A stretch of 64,000 bases of DNA, from assembly GCA_947305795.1 (NCBI GenBank), contig CAMZEK010000001.1:62001-126000 (forward strand), given 5' to 3'. This document shows, piece after piece, positions 24,142-34,023 of the stretch. The notes beneath the pieces are model-generated. The model was given only the letters and a program-made list of their open reading frames with translations. It ran no database searches and was not told where the DNA came from. Position 1 is the stretch's first letter, and every line of letters begins with the position of its first letter. Origin of the DNA: an uncultured Bacteroidales bacterium. GTDB lineage: Bacteria > Bacteroidota > Bacteroidia > Bacteroidales > F082. Both the position numbers and the translations under genes were made by a program.

Positions 24142-25632
24142 ATGAACGGCACCTTATATATTTATAACAGCCTCTCGCGCTGCAAACAACCTTTCAAACC
24201 CTTGAATGCCCCGCACGTGGGCATGTATGTCTGCGGTCCCACCGTCTATGGTGATGCGCACCTCGGCCATGCAAGGCCAGCCATCACTTTCGACTTGGTT
24301 TTCAGGTATTTGAAGCATCTCGGCTACAAAGTGCGCTATGTGCGCAACATCACCGACGTGGGCCATCTGGAGCATGATGCCGACGAGGGCGAGGACAAAA
24401 TCGCAAAAAAAGCCCGTCTTGAAAACCTTGAGCCGATGGAAGTGGCGCAATACTACACCAACCGATACCACGCCGCCATGGACAAGCTGAATGTGCTGCG
24501 TCCGTCAATTGAGCCGCATGCCTCGGGACACATCATCGAACAGATTGCGATGGTGCAGAAGATTCTCGACCACGGCTATGCCTACGTGGAAAATGGCTCG
24601 GTGTATTTCGACATTGAGAAATACAATAAGGAGCATCCTTACGGCATCCTTTCAGGGCGCAATTTCGAGGAAATGCTCAACACCACCCGCGAACTGAGCG
24701 GTCAGGAGGAAAAGCACAACCCCGTCGATTTCGCTTTGTGGAAAAAGGCTGAGCCGAAGCACATTATGCGCTGGCCTTCGCCTTGGAGCGATGGCTTCCC
24801 GGGCTGGCACATGGAGTGCTCGGCCATGGGTTGCAAATACTTAGGCGAGACCTTTGACATCCACGGCGGCGGCATGGATCTCATGTTTCCCCACCATGAG
24901 TCGGAAATCGCGCAAAGCGTGGCAGCCAATGGCAAACAGCCTGTCGTCTATTGGATGCACAACAACATGATTACCATCGGCGGACAGAAGATGGGCAAGT
25001 CGTTGGGCAATTTCATCACACTTGACGAGTTCTTCAACGGCAGCCACATCAACGCCAAGGGCGAAGAGATGATTGCGCAGCCTTACAGCCCCATGACCAT
25101 CCGCTTCTTCATCCTGCAAGCCCACTACCGCAGCACCTTGGACTTCAGCAATGAAGCCCTGCAAGCCGCCGAGAAGGGCTACAACCGCCTGATGGAAGCC
25201 GTGAAAACCGCCAAAGGCCTGAAAGCCACCGAAGGTGCAGCAAACCTTGACATCCAAAAGATTGTGGATGCCTGCTACGAAGCCATGAACGACGACTTCA
25301 ACAGCCCCATCGTCATCGCCAACCTGTTTGAGGCTGTGCGCATCGTCAACACCATCAAGGACGGCAAGGCGCAAATCAACGCTGAGGAGTTGGCTTTGCT
25401 CAACAAACTCTTCAACGATTTCGTCTTCGACATCCTCGGTCTGGTGGAAAGCAATGCCTCCGAAGGCAACGGTGCCCTCGTCGATGGCCTGATGCAAACC
25501 ATCATCGGCATCCGCAAACAAGCCCGCGCCAACAAGGACTGGGCCACCAGCGACCTCATCCGCGACGAGCTGGCCAAATACGACATCGTCCTCAAGGACG
25601 GCAAGGAAGGCACTACCTGGAGCTTGAAATAA
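24142..25632 (+). CDS. cysS: Cysteinyl-tRNA synthetase
   Basis: A 496-residue class I aminoacyl-tRNA synthetase that charges tRNA-Cys. [17 protein letters not shown] holds the zinc-binding Cys31 and the HIGH-type HLGH at 40-43. [27 protein letters not shown] supplies the other zinc and substrate residues, and KMGKS at 284-287 (with Lys283 before it) is the KMSKS-type loop. The ATG at 24142 was chosen as the one that puts these motifs at normal spacing; upstream in-frame sequence belongs to the promoter region. Length is normal. Confidence 0.97.
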   Translation: MNGTLYIYNSLSRCKQPFKPLNAPHVGMYVCGPTVYGDAHLGHARPAITFDLVFRYLKHLGYKVRYVRNITDVGHLEHDADEGEDKIAKKARLENLEPMEVAQYYTNRYHAAMDKLNVLRPSIEPHASGHIIEQIAMVQKILDHGYAYVENGSVYFDIEKYNKEHPYGILSGRNFEEMLNTTRELSGQEEKHNPVDFALWKKAEPKHIMRWPSPWSDGFPGWHMECSAMGCKYLGETFDIHGGGMDLMFPHHESEIAQSVAANGKQPVVYWMHNNMITIGGQKMGKSLGNFITLDEFFNGSHINAKGEEMIAQPYSPMTIRFFILQAHYRSTLDFSNEALQAAEKGYNRLMEAVKTAKGLKATEGAANLDIQKIVDACYEAMNDDFNSPIVIANLFEAVRIVNTIKDGKAQINAEELALLNKLFNDFVFDILGLVESNASEGNGALVDGLMQTIIGIRKQARANKDWATSDLIRDELAKYDIVLKDGKEGTTWSLK

Positions 25633-25667
25633 GTTAGAAGTTAAGAGTTAAAAAGTTAGGAACTAAA

Positions 25668-26795
25668 ATGAGGGGACGCTGTCTCTTGGTTTTGTTTTGC
25701 GCCTTAGGCTTTTCCTCGATTTGCATAGGACAGTCTTTGTATTATGAGCCTGGCTTCGACGTGGGTCATTACACCCCGTTCAGTGAGCGGCACAAGTACA
25801 TTTCGGATTACATGCAATACGGCTTCGACCTCCGAATTGGACTCCAAACCAAGGGCGAAAAACAGTGGCAACAGAAATACGCTTACCCCTCTTATGGACT
25901 GCTGCTTGGCTTTACTCACAATACCTTAGACAGCGTCATTTATTACACGCATGACGGAAACCAATACGGTCCCATCGGGGAGTGTTTTTCGTTGGCCGGC
26001 TTCATCAATGGGCCGTTTTATCGTGGCAAGAATTGGTCGTTCGATTACGATATCATCTACGGTGCCGACCTTTGGACTCGACACGGCAACGAAATGTTAG
26101 GCTCGGCACTGAATTTTCACGTCAGCTTCGACGTTGGCCCAACCATCAAACTCACAGAGCATTTGGATTTGGCTGCACGTTATCTCTATTACCACTCCTC
26201 CAACGGTGCCACTTTCCTTCCCGACAACGGCGTCAACAGCCACAGTTTCAGGCTGGCGTTGCGCTATCATCCGAAGGGACGGCTGGACTTCATCCGCGAC
26301 GACCGCGAGTCTTTCGTGAAGCAAAACAACTTCTTCGTCTCGGAAGGCATTGGCTGGCTGCAAACCTACACCAAACAAGAAGGCCAGTTGCCCAACGAAA
26401 CGCCTTTTTTCATCGGTAACACGTTGCGTTTTGGTTTTTCGCGACAGTTCAACCCAATGTTTCGTTGGGATGTCGCTATTGACCTGCTGTGGACTGGAGA
26501 AACCCGTTATTGTCACAAGCTTGCCAATGAACAATACAACTTTTGGAACTCATCACACATAGCCACCTCTGCCGATTTTGAAATTCTTTTCGGGCGGTTC
26601 GCCTTCAACGCCGGAATGGCCTATTACCTTTACCACGGTTCGAAATATCTTCCTGAATTCTACACTCCCTACTATGAGCGGGTTGGCTATAAGTTATACT
26701 TTGGCAAGGCCAACCGGATGTTCATAGGCACATTGATGAAAATCCACCTTAATTCCATCGATTATATCGAATGGACTTATGGACTATTGTTTTAA
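25668..26795 (+). CDS. PagL-like outer-membrane lipid A 3-O-deacylase, copy 1
   Basis: A 375-residue protein with a signal peptide (to about residue 22) and alternating hydrophobic strands suited to a small outer-membrane beta-barrel. YYHSSNGATFLPDNGVN has His176, Ser177/178 and Asn179, matching the H-x-SN core of PagL/acyloxyacyl hydrolases, in which His and Ser are catalytic. PagL removes the 3-position acyl chain from lipid A. The protein is about twice the length of PagL, with an added C-terminal region (from about residue 215) also containing strand-like segments. A close paralogue follows three bases downstream. The function is inferred from one motif and the topology. Confidence 0.72.
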   Translation: MRGRCLLVLFCALGFSSICIGQSLYYEPGFDVGHYTPFSERHKYISDYMQYGFDLRIGLQTKGEKQWQQKYAYPSYGLLLGFTHNTLDSVIYYTHDGNQYGPIGECFSLAGFINGPFYRGKNWSFDYDIIYGADLWTRHGNEMLGSALNFHVSFDVGPTIKLTEHLDLAARYLYYHSSNGATFLPDNGVNSHSFRLALRYHPKGRLDFIRDDRESFVKQNNFFVSEGIGWLQTYTKQEGQLPNETPFFIGNTLRFGFSRQFNPMFRWDVAIDLLWTGETRYCHKLANEQYNFWNSSHIATSADFEILFGRFAFNAGMAYYLYHGSKYLPEFYTPYYERVGYKLYFGKANRMFIGTLMKIHLNSIDYIEWTYGLLF

Positions 26796-26798
26796 ATC

Positions 26799-28145
26799 AT
26801 GAAAAAATCATTTTTACTACTATTTGGGCTTTTACTCGCACCTACTTTCATTTTTTCACAAACCCAAACCAAACTTTGGAACGACCCACGCAACATCTGG
26901 GAAGCTGACACTCGTCTGGGAAAATACTTTCCTTTTGAAGAGCGTCACGCTTACATGAAGGCGCTTCCTCAATACGGCATCGACCTGCGTGTAGCCCGAC
27001 AAACCGACGGTCGCAAACAATGGGAAAAAGATTTCAACTACCCTATCTTCGGCGCTTTTCTGCGTTTCGAAAAAAACAACGTGGATAGTGTCGAATATAT
27101 TGGCCGCGATGGAAACGGCTATGAGAAAGTGACTTGGCGTGCGCTCGGCGACTGCATCTCGACGGGTGGCTTCATCAATGGACGTCTTTATCGCGGCAAA
27201 TACTGGTCGTTCGACTATGACCTCATGGGCGGACTCTCGTTCTGGACCAGACACGGCGATGAGTTTATCGGCTCTGTTGTCAACGTGCATCTTGCCATCG
27301 ATGCTGGCCCGACCTTTATGATTGAAGACAATTTCGACCTATTGGTGCGTTATCAGTTCTCGCACTCTTCCAATGCAGCCTTGCGTCTGCCCAACTGCGG
27401 CATCAATGTGTTCAGTTGGTTGGTGGGCTTGCGTTACCATCCCAATGGGCGACCAGAACTGATTCCCAAGGAGAAGCCTCGTCCCAAGTTCCAAAAAAGC
27501 ACGGCCCTCTTTGCCACCGAGTCGTTCGGCCTCTTGCAAACCAACGAATGGATGCGGAGCTACCAAACCGCCGACGGCACCATGGTCAGCGACCTGCCCA
27601 ACGAACGGCCTTATTATTTCGCCGATGTCATTCAACTCGGCGTGCACCGTCAGTTCCATCCCAAATTCAGCTACGACGTGGCTTTGGACTTCGGCTGGAC
27701 TGGCGAGACCAAGCGCATGTTCGAAAAGGCACACCAAATGTATGCCGAAGGACATGAGTACTTTTCTGGCGATGATGCCATTCCCTTGATGGAATACAAT
27801 TTTGCACGGGGTCTGCATCTTGCTCCTTCGGCGATGTTTGAGATCAATTACAACCGTTTTGCGTTTTGTATCGGTGGTGCCTACTACCTTTGGCATGGCA
27901 TCTACTACGGCACTGACCAGAAGAAGACTTGGGGCTTGGCCGAGTCATCAGAAAGTAACTTCGAGGACACCTACCTGCCGCCTTGCTACCGCACTTTCTA
28001 TGGCCGTTTAGGATTCAAGTATTATTTAGGCGAGAGCCACAACATGTTCGTCGGCTCATTCATGAAAGTCCACGAGGTCGTCATCGACTACGCCGAATTC
28101 ACTTTCGGAATGAATCTTTTCAGTTGGAAGGACAAGCAGCGGTAA
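26799..28145 (+). CDS. PagL-like outer-membrane lipid A 3-O-deacylase, copy 2
   Basis: A 448-residue paralogue of the preceding protein, clearly similar through ERHAYMKALPQYGIDLRV, GGFINGRLYRGKYWSFDYD, WTRHGDEFIGSVVNVHLAIDAGPT and FSHSSNAALRLPNCGIN (His189, Ser190/191, Asn192). It has a signal peptide ending near residue 20. It is longer than copy 1 through inserts in the C-terminal half (for example around EYFSGDDAIPLMEYN). The pair is one transcription unit with a three-base spacing. The retained catalytic-type motif in both argues that both are active. The gene is convergent with a MORN lipoprotein gene three bases away. Confidence 0.72.
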   Translation: MKKSFLLLFGLLLAPTFIFSQTQTKLWNDPRNIWEADTRLGKYFPFEERHAYMKALPQYGIDLRVARQTDGRKQWEKDFNYPIFGAFLRFEKNNVDSVEYIGRDGNGYEKVTWRALGDCISTGGFINGRLYRGKYWSFDYDLMGGLSFWTRHGDEFIGSVVNVHLAIDAGPTFMIEDNFDLLVRYQFSHSSNAALRLPNCGINVFSWLVGLRYHPNGRPELIPKEKPRPKFQKSTALFATESFGLLQTNEWMRSYQTADGTMVSDLPNERPYYFADVIQLGVHRQFHPKFSYDVALDFGWTGETKRMFEKAHQMYAEGHEYFSGDDAIPLMEYNFARGLHLAPSAMFEINYNRFAFCIGGAYYLWHGIYYGTDQKKTWGLAESSESNFEDTYLPPCYRTFYGRLGFKYYLGESHNMFVGSFMKVHEVVIDYAEFTFGMNLFSWKDKQR

Positions 28146-28148
28146 GCC

Positions 28149-28565
28149 TCATTCGCCGTAATCGACTTCATTGAGGAAATTGCCCATCTCGTCGTAGTAT
28201 TTCCACTTACCACAATGTTTGTCGGCCTTGTAGAAGCCTTCCCACCGTAAATTGCCATTTTCCCAATACACCGTGGTGGCACCATCCATCTTGCCTGCCT
28301 TGAAGAAACCTATGCTTTGGGGACGTCCGTCTGGGAGATAGGCCTTCCATTCGCCCTCGCGTTTGCCATCCTTCATGAAGCCTTCCATTTTCACCTGACC
28401 AGATTCATAATACTCAATTTCCTTCACGCAATCGCCTGATTTATTGAACACCTTCACATATTGTGGCTGACCGTTTGGGAATGACCCCTCCACCTTTTCC
28501 GTCAACTTGGGCGTACACGCCGCCATCGCCAAAACCGTGGCCAAAAACAAAAACAATTTTTTCAT
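28149..28565 (-). CDS. MORN-repeat (YwqK-like) lipoprotein
   Basis: A 138-residue protein with a lipoprotein signal ending at Cys17 (VLAMAAC). The mature part is a row of MORN-type repeats: YYESGQVKMEGFMKDGKREGEWKAY, LPDGRPQSIGFFKAGKMDG and YWENGNLRWEGFYKADKHCGKWKYY. Such YwqK-like repeats are common in Bacteroidota envelope proteins and their function is usually unknown. It lies tail to tail with the PagL-like genes, three bases apart. Confidence 0.85.
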   Translation of the reverse strand: MKKLFLFLATVLAMAACTPKLTEKVEGSFPNGQPQYVKVFNKSGDCVKEIEYYESGQVKMEGFMKDGKREGEWKAYLPDGRPQSIGFFKAGKMDGATTVYWENGNLRWEGFYKADKHCGKWKYYDEMGNFLNEVDYGE

Positions 28566-28609
28566 ATTCGTTGAATTCTAATTACAAATCATCTGTCGTC
28601 CCTATGGAA

Positions 28610-29956
28610 CTATCTGTTGAAAATCAATCTTTCCCCTCTATTCTCCTCGTGGAAAATTCCGTTCTCGTACACCAAATTGCCGTTCACAAAGGTGTGAGTC
28701 ACCAGCGAATGGACTTCTAAACTATCGTATGGCGTCCAACCGCATTTGGAATACTCGTTTTTGTTTGAAATACAATGGTTTGCGTTCATTTCCACCAACA
28801 CCATATCAGCATGATAGCCTTCGCGAAGGAAACCACGACGGACAATTTGGTACAAAATGGCAGGATTGTGGCACATCAATTGCACCAACAACGGCAAACT
28901 CTCCTTTCCCAACACGTTCACCATGACATCAAGCGAATGCTGAATGGACGGGAATCCCGACTTACTCGTGAAATAATCGCCCGTGAGCTTCTCCTCAAGC
29001 AAATGCGGTGCGTGGTCGGTGCCGATGGTGTCAATCAAACCCGTTCTCAGTGCGTCCAACAAAGCCTTCTTGTCGCGGCTCGACTTGATGGCCGGATTGC
29101 ACTTGATGGCGAAACTCTTGTCCTCGTAATCGTGCTCGTCGAACCACAAGTAATGAGGACAAGTCTCTGCCGTTATCTTTTTGTCTTTCAAAGGAATGTC
29201 GTTTCTAAACAACGGCAATTCTGCTTTCGTCGAGATATGCATCACATGCAGTCTTGCGCCAAACTTTTCGGCCATGTCGACGGCCTTGGATGACGACTTA
29301 TAGCAAGCCTCCGAAGTGCGCACAAAAGGATGGATTCCCGCGTCGGCGATGACTTCCCCCTTGGCCGCCAAGTCCTTGCAACGCACCGTGTTGGCATGAA
29401 TCATTTGCTCGTCCTCGCAATGTGCGGCAATCAAACATGGCGACTCCCTGAACAAGCGCACTAAAACCTCATTCTGGTCAACGAGCATATTACCCGTGCT
29501 TGACCCCATGAACAGTTTGATGCCACACACCTGCTTGGGATCAGTCTTCACCACTTCGGCGAGGTTGTCGTTGGTCGCACCAAGATAGAAGGAATAATTG
29601 GCCAAAGACTTCTCTGCAGCGAGGTCAAATTTCTGTTGCAGAAGCTCTTGCGTAGTTGTCTGCGGATTGGTGTTGGGCATGTCCATGAAAGAAGTCACGC
29701 CACCCGCCACGGCTGCGCGGCTCTCAGTGTAAATGTCGGCCTTGTGTGTCAAGCCTGGCTCACGGAAATGCACATGCTCGTCGATGATGCCCGGAATGAG
29801 GTATTTCCCTTGAGCATCAATGATTTGAGACGAACCTGTATCGAAAGTCTCGCCTTCGCGCACAATCTTGGCAATCTTGCCATCCGAAACAAAAACACTT
29901 GCCACAAAGGTCTGACCTTCGTTGACAAGTGTCGCATTTTCAATATAATAGTTCAT
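28610..29956 (-). CDS. pyrC: Dihydroorotase
   Basis: A 448-residue amidohydrolase-fold protein of the multifunctional class I dihydroorotase type, which closes carbamoyl aspartate to dihydroorotate in pyrimidine synthesis. Metal ligands are visible in DEHVHFREPG, and MDMPNTNPQT, IAAHCEDEQM, HVMHISTK and GTDHAPHLLEEK are family blocks. Hydantoinase/allantoinase is the alternative, but MPNTNP and GTDHAPH with this length favour dihydroorotase. Its ATG shares a base with the upstream gene's stop (TAATG), so it is translationally coupled to the glycosyltransferase. Confidence 0.92.
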   Translation of the reverse strand: MNYYIENATLVNEGQTFVASVFVSDGKIAKIVREGETFDTGSSQIIDAQGKYLIPGIIDEHVHFREPGLTHKADIYTESRAAVAGGVTSFMDMPNTNPQTTTQELLQQKFDLAAEKSLANYSFYLGATNDNLAEVVKTDPKQVCGIKLFMGSSTGNMLVDQNEVLVRLFRESPCLIAAHCEDEQMIHANTVRCKDLAAKGEVIADAGIHPFVRTSEACYKSSSKAVDMAEKFGARLHVMHISTKAELPLFRNDIPLKDKKITAETCPHYLWFDEHDYEDKSFAIKCNPAIKSSRDKKALLDALRTGLIDTIGTDHAPHLLEEKLTGDYFTSKSGFPSIQHSLDVMVNVLGKESLPLLVQLMCHNPAILYQIVRRGFLREGYHADMVLVEMNANHCISNKNEYSKCGWTPYDSLEVHSLVTHTFVNGNLVYENGIFHEENRGERLIFNR

Positions 29957-30693
29957 TAGACTTTTTTTGGTTTGATTTTTCCTGTCAGGCCGCGCCAGCG
30001 CAAATTGATGACACCAAAAACGGCCTCGCGGAAGATGCCCTTGCTCATCTTCGACTGCCCTTCGCGACGGTCGGTGAAAATAATCGGCACTTCCTCAATC
30101 TTGAATCCTAGCTTCCACGCGGTGTATTTCATCTCAATTTGGAAGGCATAACCTACGAATTTGATTTTGTCTAAATCTATGGTCTCAAGCACTTTGCGAG
30201 TGTAGCACACGAAACCCGCCGTAGTGTCGCGCACTTTCATCCGCGTGACAAAACGCACGTAAGCCGAGGCATAATACGACATCAGCACGCGACCCATGGG
30301 CCAGTTGACCACGTTGACACCTGTTTTATAGCGCGAACCAACCGACAAATCCGCACCATTGGCGCAAGCATCGTGAAGGCGCGCCAAGTCGTCGGGATTG
30401 TGGGAGAAGTCAGCATCCATCTCGAAAACGTATTGGTAATCACGCTCCAAAGCCCACTTGAAGCCCGTGATGTACGCCGTTCCGAGACCCAACTTGCCCG
30501 ACCGTTGAATCATGAACAAGCGGTCACTGAACTCCGTCATCAGACCCTTCACAATGTCGGCGGTACCATCGGGACTGTTGTCGTCGATAATGAGGATATC
30601 AAACGCCATCGGCAAGTTGAAGACGTAACGGATGATGTTCTCGATGTTTTCCTTTTCCTTATAAGTGGGTATGATGACTAAATTCTCTGACAT
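29956..30693 (-). CDS. Polyprenol-phosphate mannosyltransferase-like GT2 enzyme
   Basis: A 245-residue family 2 glycosyltransferase of the dolichol-phosphate mannose synthase (DPM1) type: IIPTYKEKENIENII, IIDDNSPDGTADIV, MDADFSHNPDD and GSRYKTG. These proteins move a sugar from a nucleotide donor to polyprenyl phosphate for later use in the periplasm, for example in protein O-glycosylation. There is no clear transmembrane tail. The ATG at 30693 was taken rather than an in-frame TTG at 30699. It is first in a two-gene unit with dihydroorotase. Confidence 0.88.
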   Translation of the reverse strand: MSENLVIIPTYKEKENIENIIRYVFNLPMAFDILIIDDNSPDGTADIVKGLMTEFSDRLFMIQRSGKLGLGTAYITGFKWALERDYQYVFEMDADFSHNPDDLARLHDACANGADLSVGSRYKTGVNVVNWPMGRVLMSYYASAYVRFVTRMKVRDTTAGFVCYTRKVLETIDLDKIKFVGYAFQIEMKYTAWKLGFKIEEVPIIFTDRREGQSKMSKGIFREAVFGVINLRWRGLTGKIKPKKV

Positions 30694-30719
30694 GGACAAA
30701 TTGTTTTCTTTTCAACGTG

Positions 30720-30727
30720 CAAAGATA
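30720..30727 (-). promoter_or_regulatory. -7 promoter element for the GT2-pyrC unit
   Basis: TATCTTTG on the minus strand, full TAnnTTTG match, 27 bases from the ATG. Confidence 0.65.
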
Positions 30728-30763
30728 GTGGAAAATTGCGCATTGTGACATACGATGACGAAA

Positions 30764-30789
30764 AAAAGCCCGCCCGAAGGCAGGCTTTT
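30764..30789 (-). terminator. Intrinsic terminator after the DUF5689-type lipoprotein
   Basis: An 11-base stem with one mismatch (30764-30774 against 30779-30789), tetraloop CGAA on the plus strand, followed in the minus direction by a T run. It lies 23 bases after the gene's stop. Confidence 0.85.
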
Positions 30790-30811
30790 CAGTTTCATGG
30801 CTCAAGGAGCT

Positions 30812-33800
30812 TTATTCTTCCACGACGAAGTTCTTCACTTCCCAAGTGGCAGAAGCACTGGTATTGCTCGTATACTTGAACGCAATGGTAACATTCTGTC
30901 CGATATACGAAGTCAAGTCGGCGGTGGAATTGATGAAAGTCCAATCGCTACCTGAAGGCCATTGGCTGAGACTCAGTTCAGTCCAAGTGGCTTGGAGGAC
31001 TTCACCGCTATAATCGGTAGAAATCATCACGAACAAGGCACCTTGCGGCGAGGCGTAGTTGACAGCTTGTTCAAAACTCAACTTAGCAGCACTGACACCT
31101 GTCAAATTGATGGCAGGTGACACAAGCCAGCTCTCAGCGTAATAGGCCTGACCAACATAAGCACTGGCTTTCATGCAAGAATACGACGGAGCATGTTGCC
31201 AAACGTAAGCCAACTCAGAAGGTATCAACACATCTTGAATCGTAAAGTTGCCTTGACCGTTCGCGAAAGACTCAGAGAAAATCTCATCGCCCTGAGGAGG
31301 TGGCGTCACTCCACCTTCCAAAACGAAGTCATTCACAGTGCCACCGCTGTCACGCAGACCAGCCTGACCGAAATACTTGCGAAGCTTGCCGTTCACAGCC
31401 AGATGTTTACCCAAATTGTCAGGATTGTCCATCAAGTTGACTTCTGTACGAAGCGGTTTACCCGCAGGCAGATTGACGATGATGCATTGGCTGATCTCTC
31501 GGCAAGTAACCTCATCGGCAATAACCACATTGGTGGCCAAGTCGAACGGCGCATTCCAGTTAACGTCGGAATTGCTCGTGACCGAGCTCAGACCCGACTT
31601 CACCGCTCCCACAATATAGCCATGCACCCAAGCAATGGGTTCTGCGCTCTGTTGACCAATACCAGCTGCTACATTGTATGGGTCACTAGCTGTGCCACTA
31701 CCTTCTGGGATTCCTGGTGTAGGCGGATCGGGCGGAGTCACGCCACTGCCTTCCTCAATGGTGATGCTCTGAATCTCCATTGTGCCAGCCTTACTGTCGG
31801 TAGAAAGATATTTCACAGCGAAAGTGACCGTCTGACCAACATAATCGGTCAGCGAGATCTCCGTAGCGATGAAGTCATTCCAGTTGCTGCCCTCCGTCAA
31901 AACGGCAGGCACCTGTGTCCATCCGGCCATATTTGGATTTGCACCCCAAGTGTAATTAGTTGAAGCCCAAATGGTCACTTCTTCATTGATATTGTTGAAG
32001 TAACGGCCAATATACACCATGGTCATCTTGGCATCATTCACGCCCGTAATGGCAACAGGTGAGGAAATGAGCCAATCTTGGTTAGCATAGTAGCTACCAC
32101 CGACATAACCCGTCATCTTTGCTGTGTTGTAATCGATTTCCCACGATTGGCCTCCCAGTACATCGTAAGTCATGTATGTACCAAATTCAGAAGTAAAGCT
32201 TTGTGCATAAGGCAAACTTTGCACCTCACCTCCTGTAGGAGGCGTCGATCCACCACCTTCTTCAATCGTGATGCTCTGCACTTCCATTGTGCCAGCCTTG
32301 CTGTTGGAGGAAGTGTAGACCAACGCTAAAGTGACCGTCTGGCCAACAAATTGCGTCAACGAAATCTCAGCCGCAATGAAGTCGTTCCAATTGCTGCCTT
32401 CCACCAATGAAACTGGAAGTTGAATCCAAGAAGCCGTTGTTGGGTCGCTGCCCCAAGAATAATTCGAAGAAACACAAATTTTGATTTCTTCGTTAATATT
32501 GCTGAAATAACGACCAATATAGTATATGGTCATCTTAGCCTCACTCACGCCCGTGATTGCTACTGGAGAAGAGATGAGCCAATCCTCATTGGCATAATAG
32601 CTGCCACCAACATAACCCGTCATCTTGGCCGTGTTGTAGTCGATTTCCCAAGATTGGTCACCATAGGCATCATAAGTCATGTAAGTGCCAAACTCAGAGG
32701 CAAAGCTCTGCGTGTAAGGCATGCTCTGCACCTCACCACCCGTTCCTGGAGGTGGCGTCGGGCCGCTACCCTCTTGGATGAGGATGCTCTGTACCTCGAT
32801 GGTACCAGCTTTCTGGTCGTCAGAAAGGTATTTCACAGCAACAGTGACTTTCTGTCCTGCAAACTGCGAAAGGTCAAGTGTGGTATTGCTGAAAGTGCTC
32901 CAGTCACTGCCTGAGGTCCACGAAGCAGGCACTTGTGTCCATGTGGCCAACGTCGGGTCACCAGAAGTATAGTCGGTGGAAACCTGAATGGTGATATCGT
33001 CATTCAAATTATTGAAATAACGAGCAATATATGACATCGTCATGCTTACATTCGTCACACCTTCCAAAGAAACCTGTTTTGAAATCAGCCAGTCCTCATT
33101 GGCGTAATTGGTATTGTTCACATAACCCGTCATCTTAGCCGTGCTATAGTCAATCTCCCACGACTGCGAGCCTAACACATCATAAGTCGTGTAAGTACCA
33201 AATGAAGAGGTGAAGTCTTGATAATAAGGCAAGTCAGCATCACCACCAGGAACATAGCCTTCAAACTCCAATTCCCTCGCTGAACGGATGTAAAGTTGCC
33301 AAGTGCTGTTGTAGACAGAAGCGATGGCAACCAAGTTGCCTGTGCCTTGCGGCAGCGAATCGTTGGCGAAATTGGCATAGTTACTCGTGCGCACGATAAC
33401 AGTCTGTGAATAATCGGTCGGGTCAGCCAAGGTGCGATTTCCGTATGTGTTCGGGTCGGCGAAGGTATTCTGCTCAGTGAATTTCACATTCTCCAAGCGG
33501 ACCAAGCCTGCTAAGTGTTGACCAGCGTTGATATTGGCAATGGTGGTCAGTTTGGGTTCAATCGGCTTGTTGTTGGCCAGAATGATGATGTGGCCGTCAG
33601 CCTCAAAGTTGCTCAACTGGGGTAGATTGTTGTACATGGCATAGGTGACATCCTTCAAATAGATGCGGACGGAGTCACCGATGCGGACGCCGCTGACAGC
33701 ATTGAGGTATAGCTCAATAGCGGCACCCGTGGCGCGGTCCTGCATGAAGGCGGCTTTGTAAAGATTGCCCGACTGCTCATCGGCAGTAATGATGCCATAC

Positions 33801-33979
33801 ACCGAGGCGTCTTCCGAGAACACAGTGCCCGGCTCCATCGCAAGGATTTGGTCAATGGTGTAAACCGTGCCTATCGGAAGATCCTGGATAGGCGGTTGCG
33901 GATACTCTTTCTTGCAGGCAGTGAACATCACGCCCACCATAGCAAGAAGCAGAAATGCGTTTAATACTCTGTTTTTCAT
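30812..33979 (-). CDS. Repeat-rich surface lipoprotein: DUF5689-like domain and choice-of-anchor-type repeats
   Basis: A 1,055-residue protein with a lipoprotein signal (VMFTACKKE). Residues about 30-245 look like DUF5689, an OB-like domain (SVYGIITADEQSGNLYKAAFMQD...AIELYL). Three tandem repeats follow at about 249-415, 420-583 and 588-743, each with (Y/Q)xFxSxFGTYxTYD, QSWEIDY, TAKMTGYV, DWLIS and KAGTxEVQSIxI. They resemble choice-of-anchor J-type jelly rolls and are separated by Pro/Gly linkers. Residues about 758-890 form another OB-like module (AWVHGYIVGAVKSG), and 903-1055 is a diverged fourth repeat. The lipid anchor and repeats suggest display on the cell surface as a binding partner of the TonB receptor encoded 110 bases upstream. 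Confidence 0.8.
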   Translation of the reverse strand: MKNRVLNAFLLLAMVGVMFTACKKEYPQPPIQDLPIGTVYTIDQILAMEPGTVFSEDASVYGIITADEQSGNLYKAAFMQDRATGAAIELYLNAVSGVRIGDSVRIYLKDVTYAMYNNLPQLSNFEADGHIIILANNKPIEPKLTTIANINAGQHLAGLVRLENVKFTEQNTFADPNTYGNRTLADPTDYSQTVIVRTSNYANFANDSLPQGTGNLVAIASVYNSTWQLYIRSARELEFEGYVPGGDADLPYYQDFTSSFGTYTTYDVLGSQSWEIDYSTAKMTGYVNNTNYANEDWLISKQVSLEGVTNVSMTMSYIARYFNNLNDDITIQVSTDYTSGDPTLATWTQVPASWTSGSDWSTFSNTTLDLSQFAGQKVTVAVKYLSDDQKAGTIEVQSILIQEGSGPTPPPGTGGEVQSMPYTQSFASEFGTYMTYDAYGDQSWEIDYNTAKMTGYVGGSYYANEDWLISSPVAITGVSEAKMTIYYIGRYFSNINEEIKICVSSNYSWGSDPTTASWIQLPVSLVEGSNWNDFIAAEISLTQFVGQTVTLALVYTSSNSKAGTMEVQSITIEEGGGSTPPTGGEVQSLPYAQSFTSEFGTYMTYDVLGGQSWEIDYNTAKMTGYVGGSYYANQDWLISSPVAITGVNDAKMTMVYIGRYFNNINEEVTIWASTNYTWGANPNMAGWTQVPAVLTEGSNWNDFIATEISLTDYVGQTVTFAVKYLSTDSKAGTMEIQSITIEEGSGVTPPDPPTPGIPEGSGTASDPYNVAAGIGQQSAEPIAWVHGYIVGAVKSGLSSVTSNSDVNWNAPFDLATNVVIADEVTCREISQCIIVNLPAGKPLRTEVNLMDNPDNLGKHLAVNGKLRKYFGQAGLRDSGGTVNDFVLEGGVTPPPQGDEIFSESFANGQGNFTIQDVLIPSELAYVWQHAPSYSCMKASAYVGQAYYAESWLVSPAINLTGVSAAKLSFEQAVNYASPQGALFVMISTDYSGEVLQATWTELSLSQWPSGSDWTFINSTADLTSYIGQNVTIAFKYTSNTSASATWEVKNFVVEE
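31750..33245 (-). repeat. Three direct repeats of about 500 bases inside the lipoprotein gene
   Basis: Three consecutive coding repeats start near 33231, 32718 and 32215. Corresponding segments, such as 32071-32148 and 32579-32655, are close in DNA sequence as well as protein, so repeat number may change by recombination. The first copy is the most diverged of the three. Confidence 0.85.
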
Positions 33980-34023
33980 TGTATTTGGTGTTTATTGTTA
34001 TTATTCAAGATTAGGTTGGGCTT

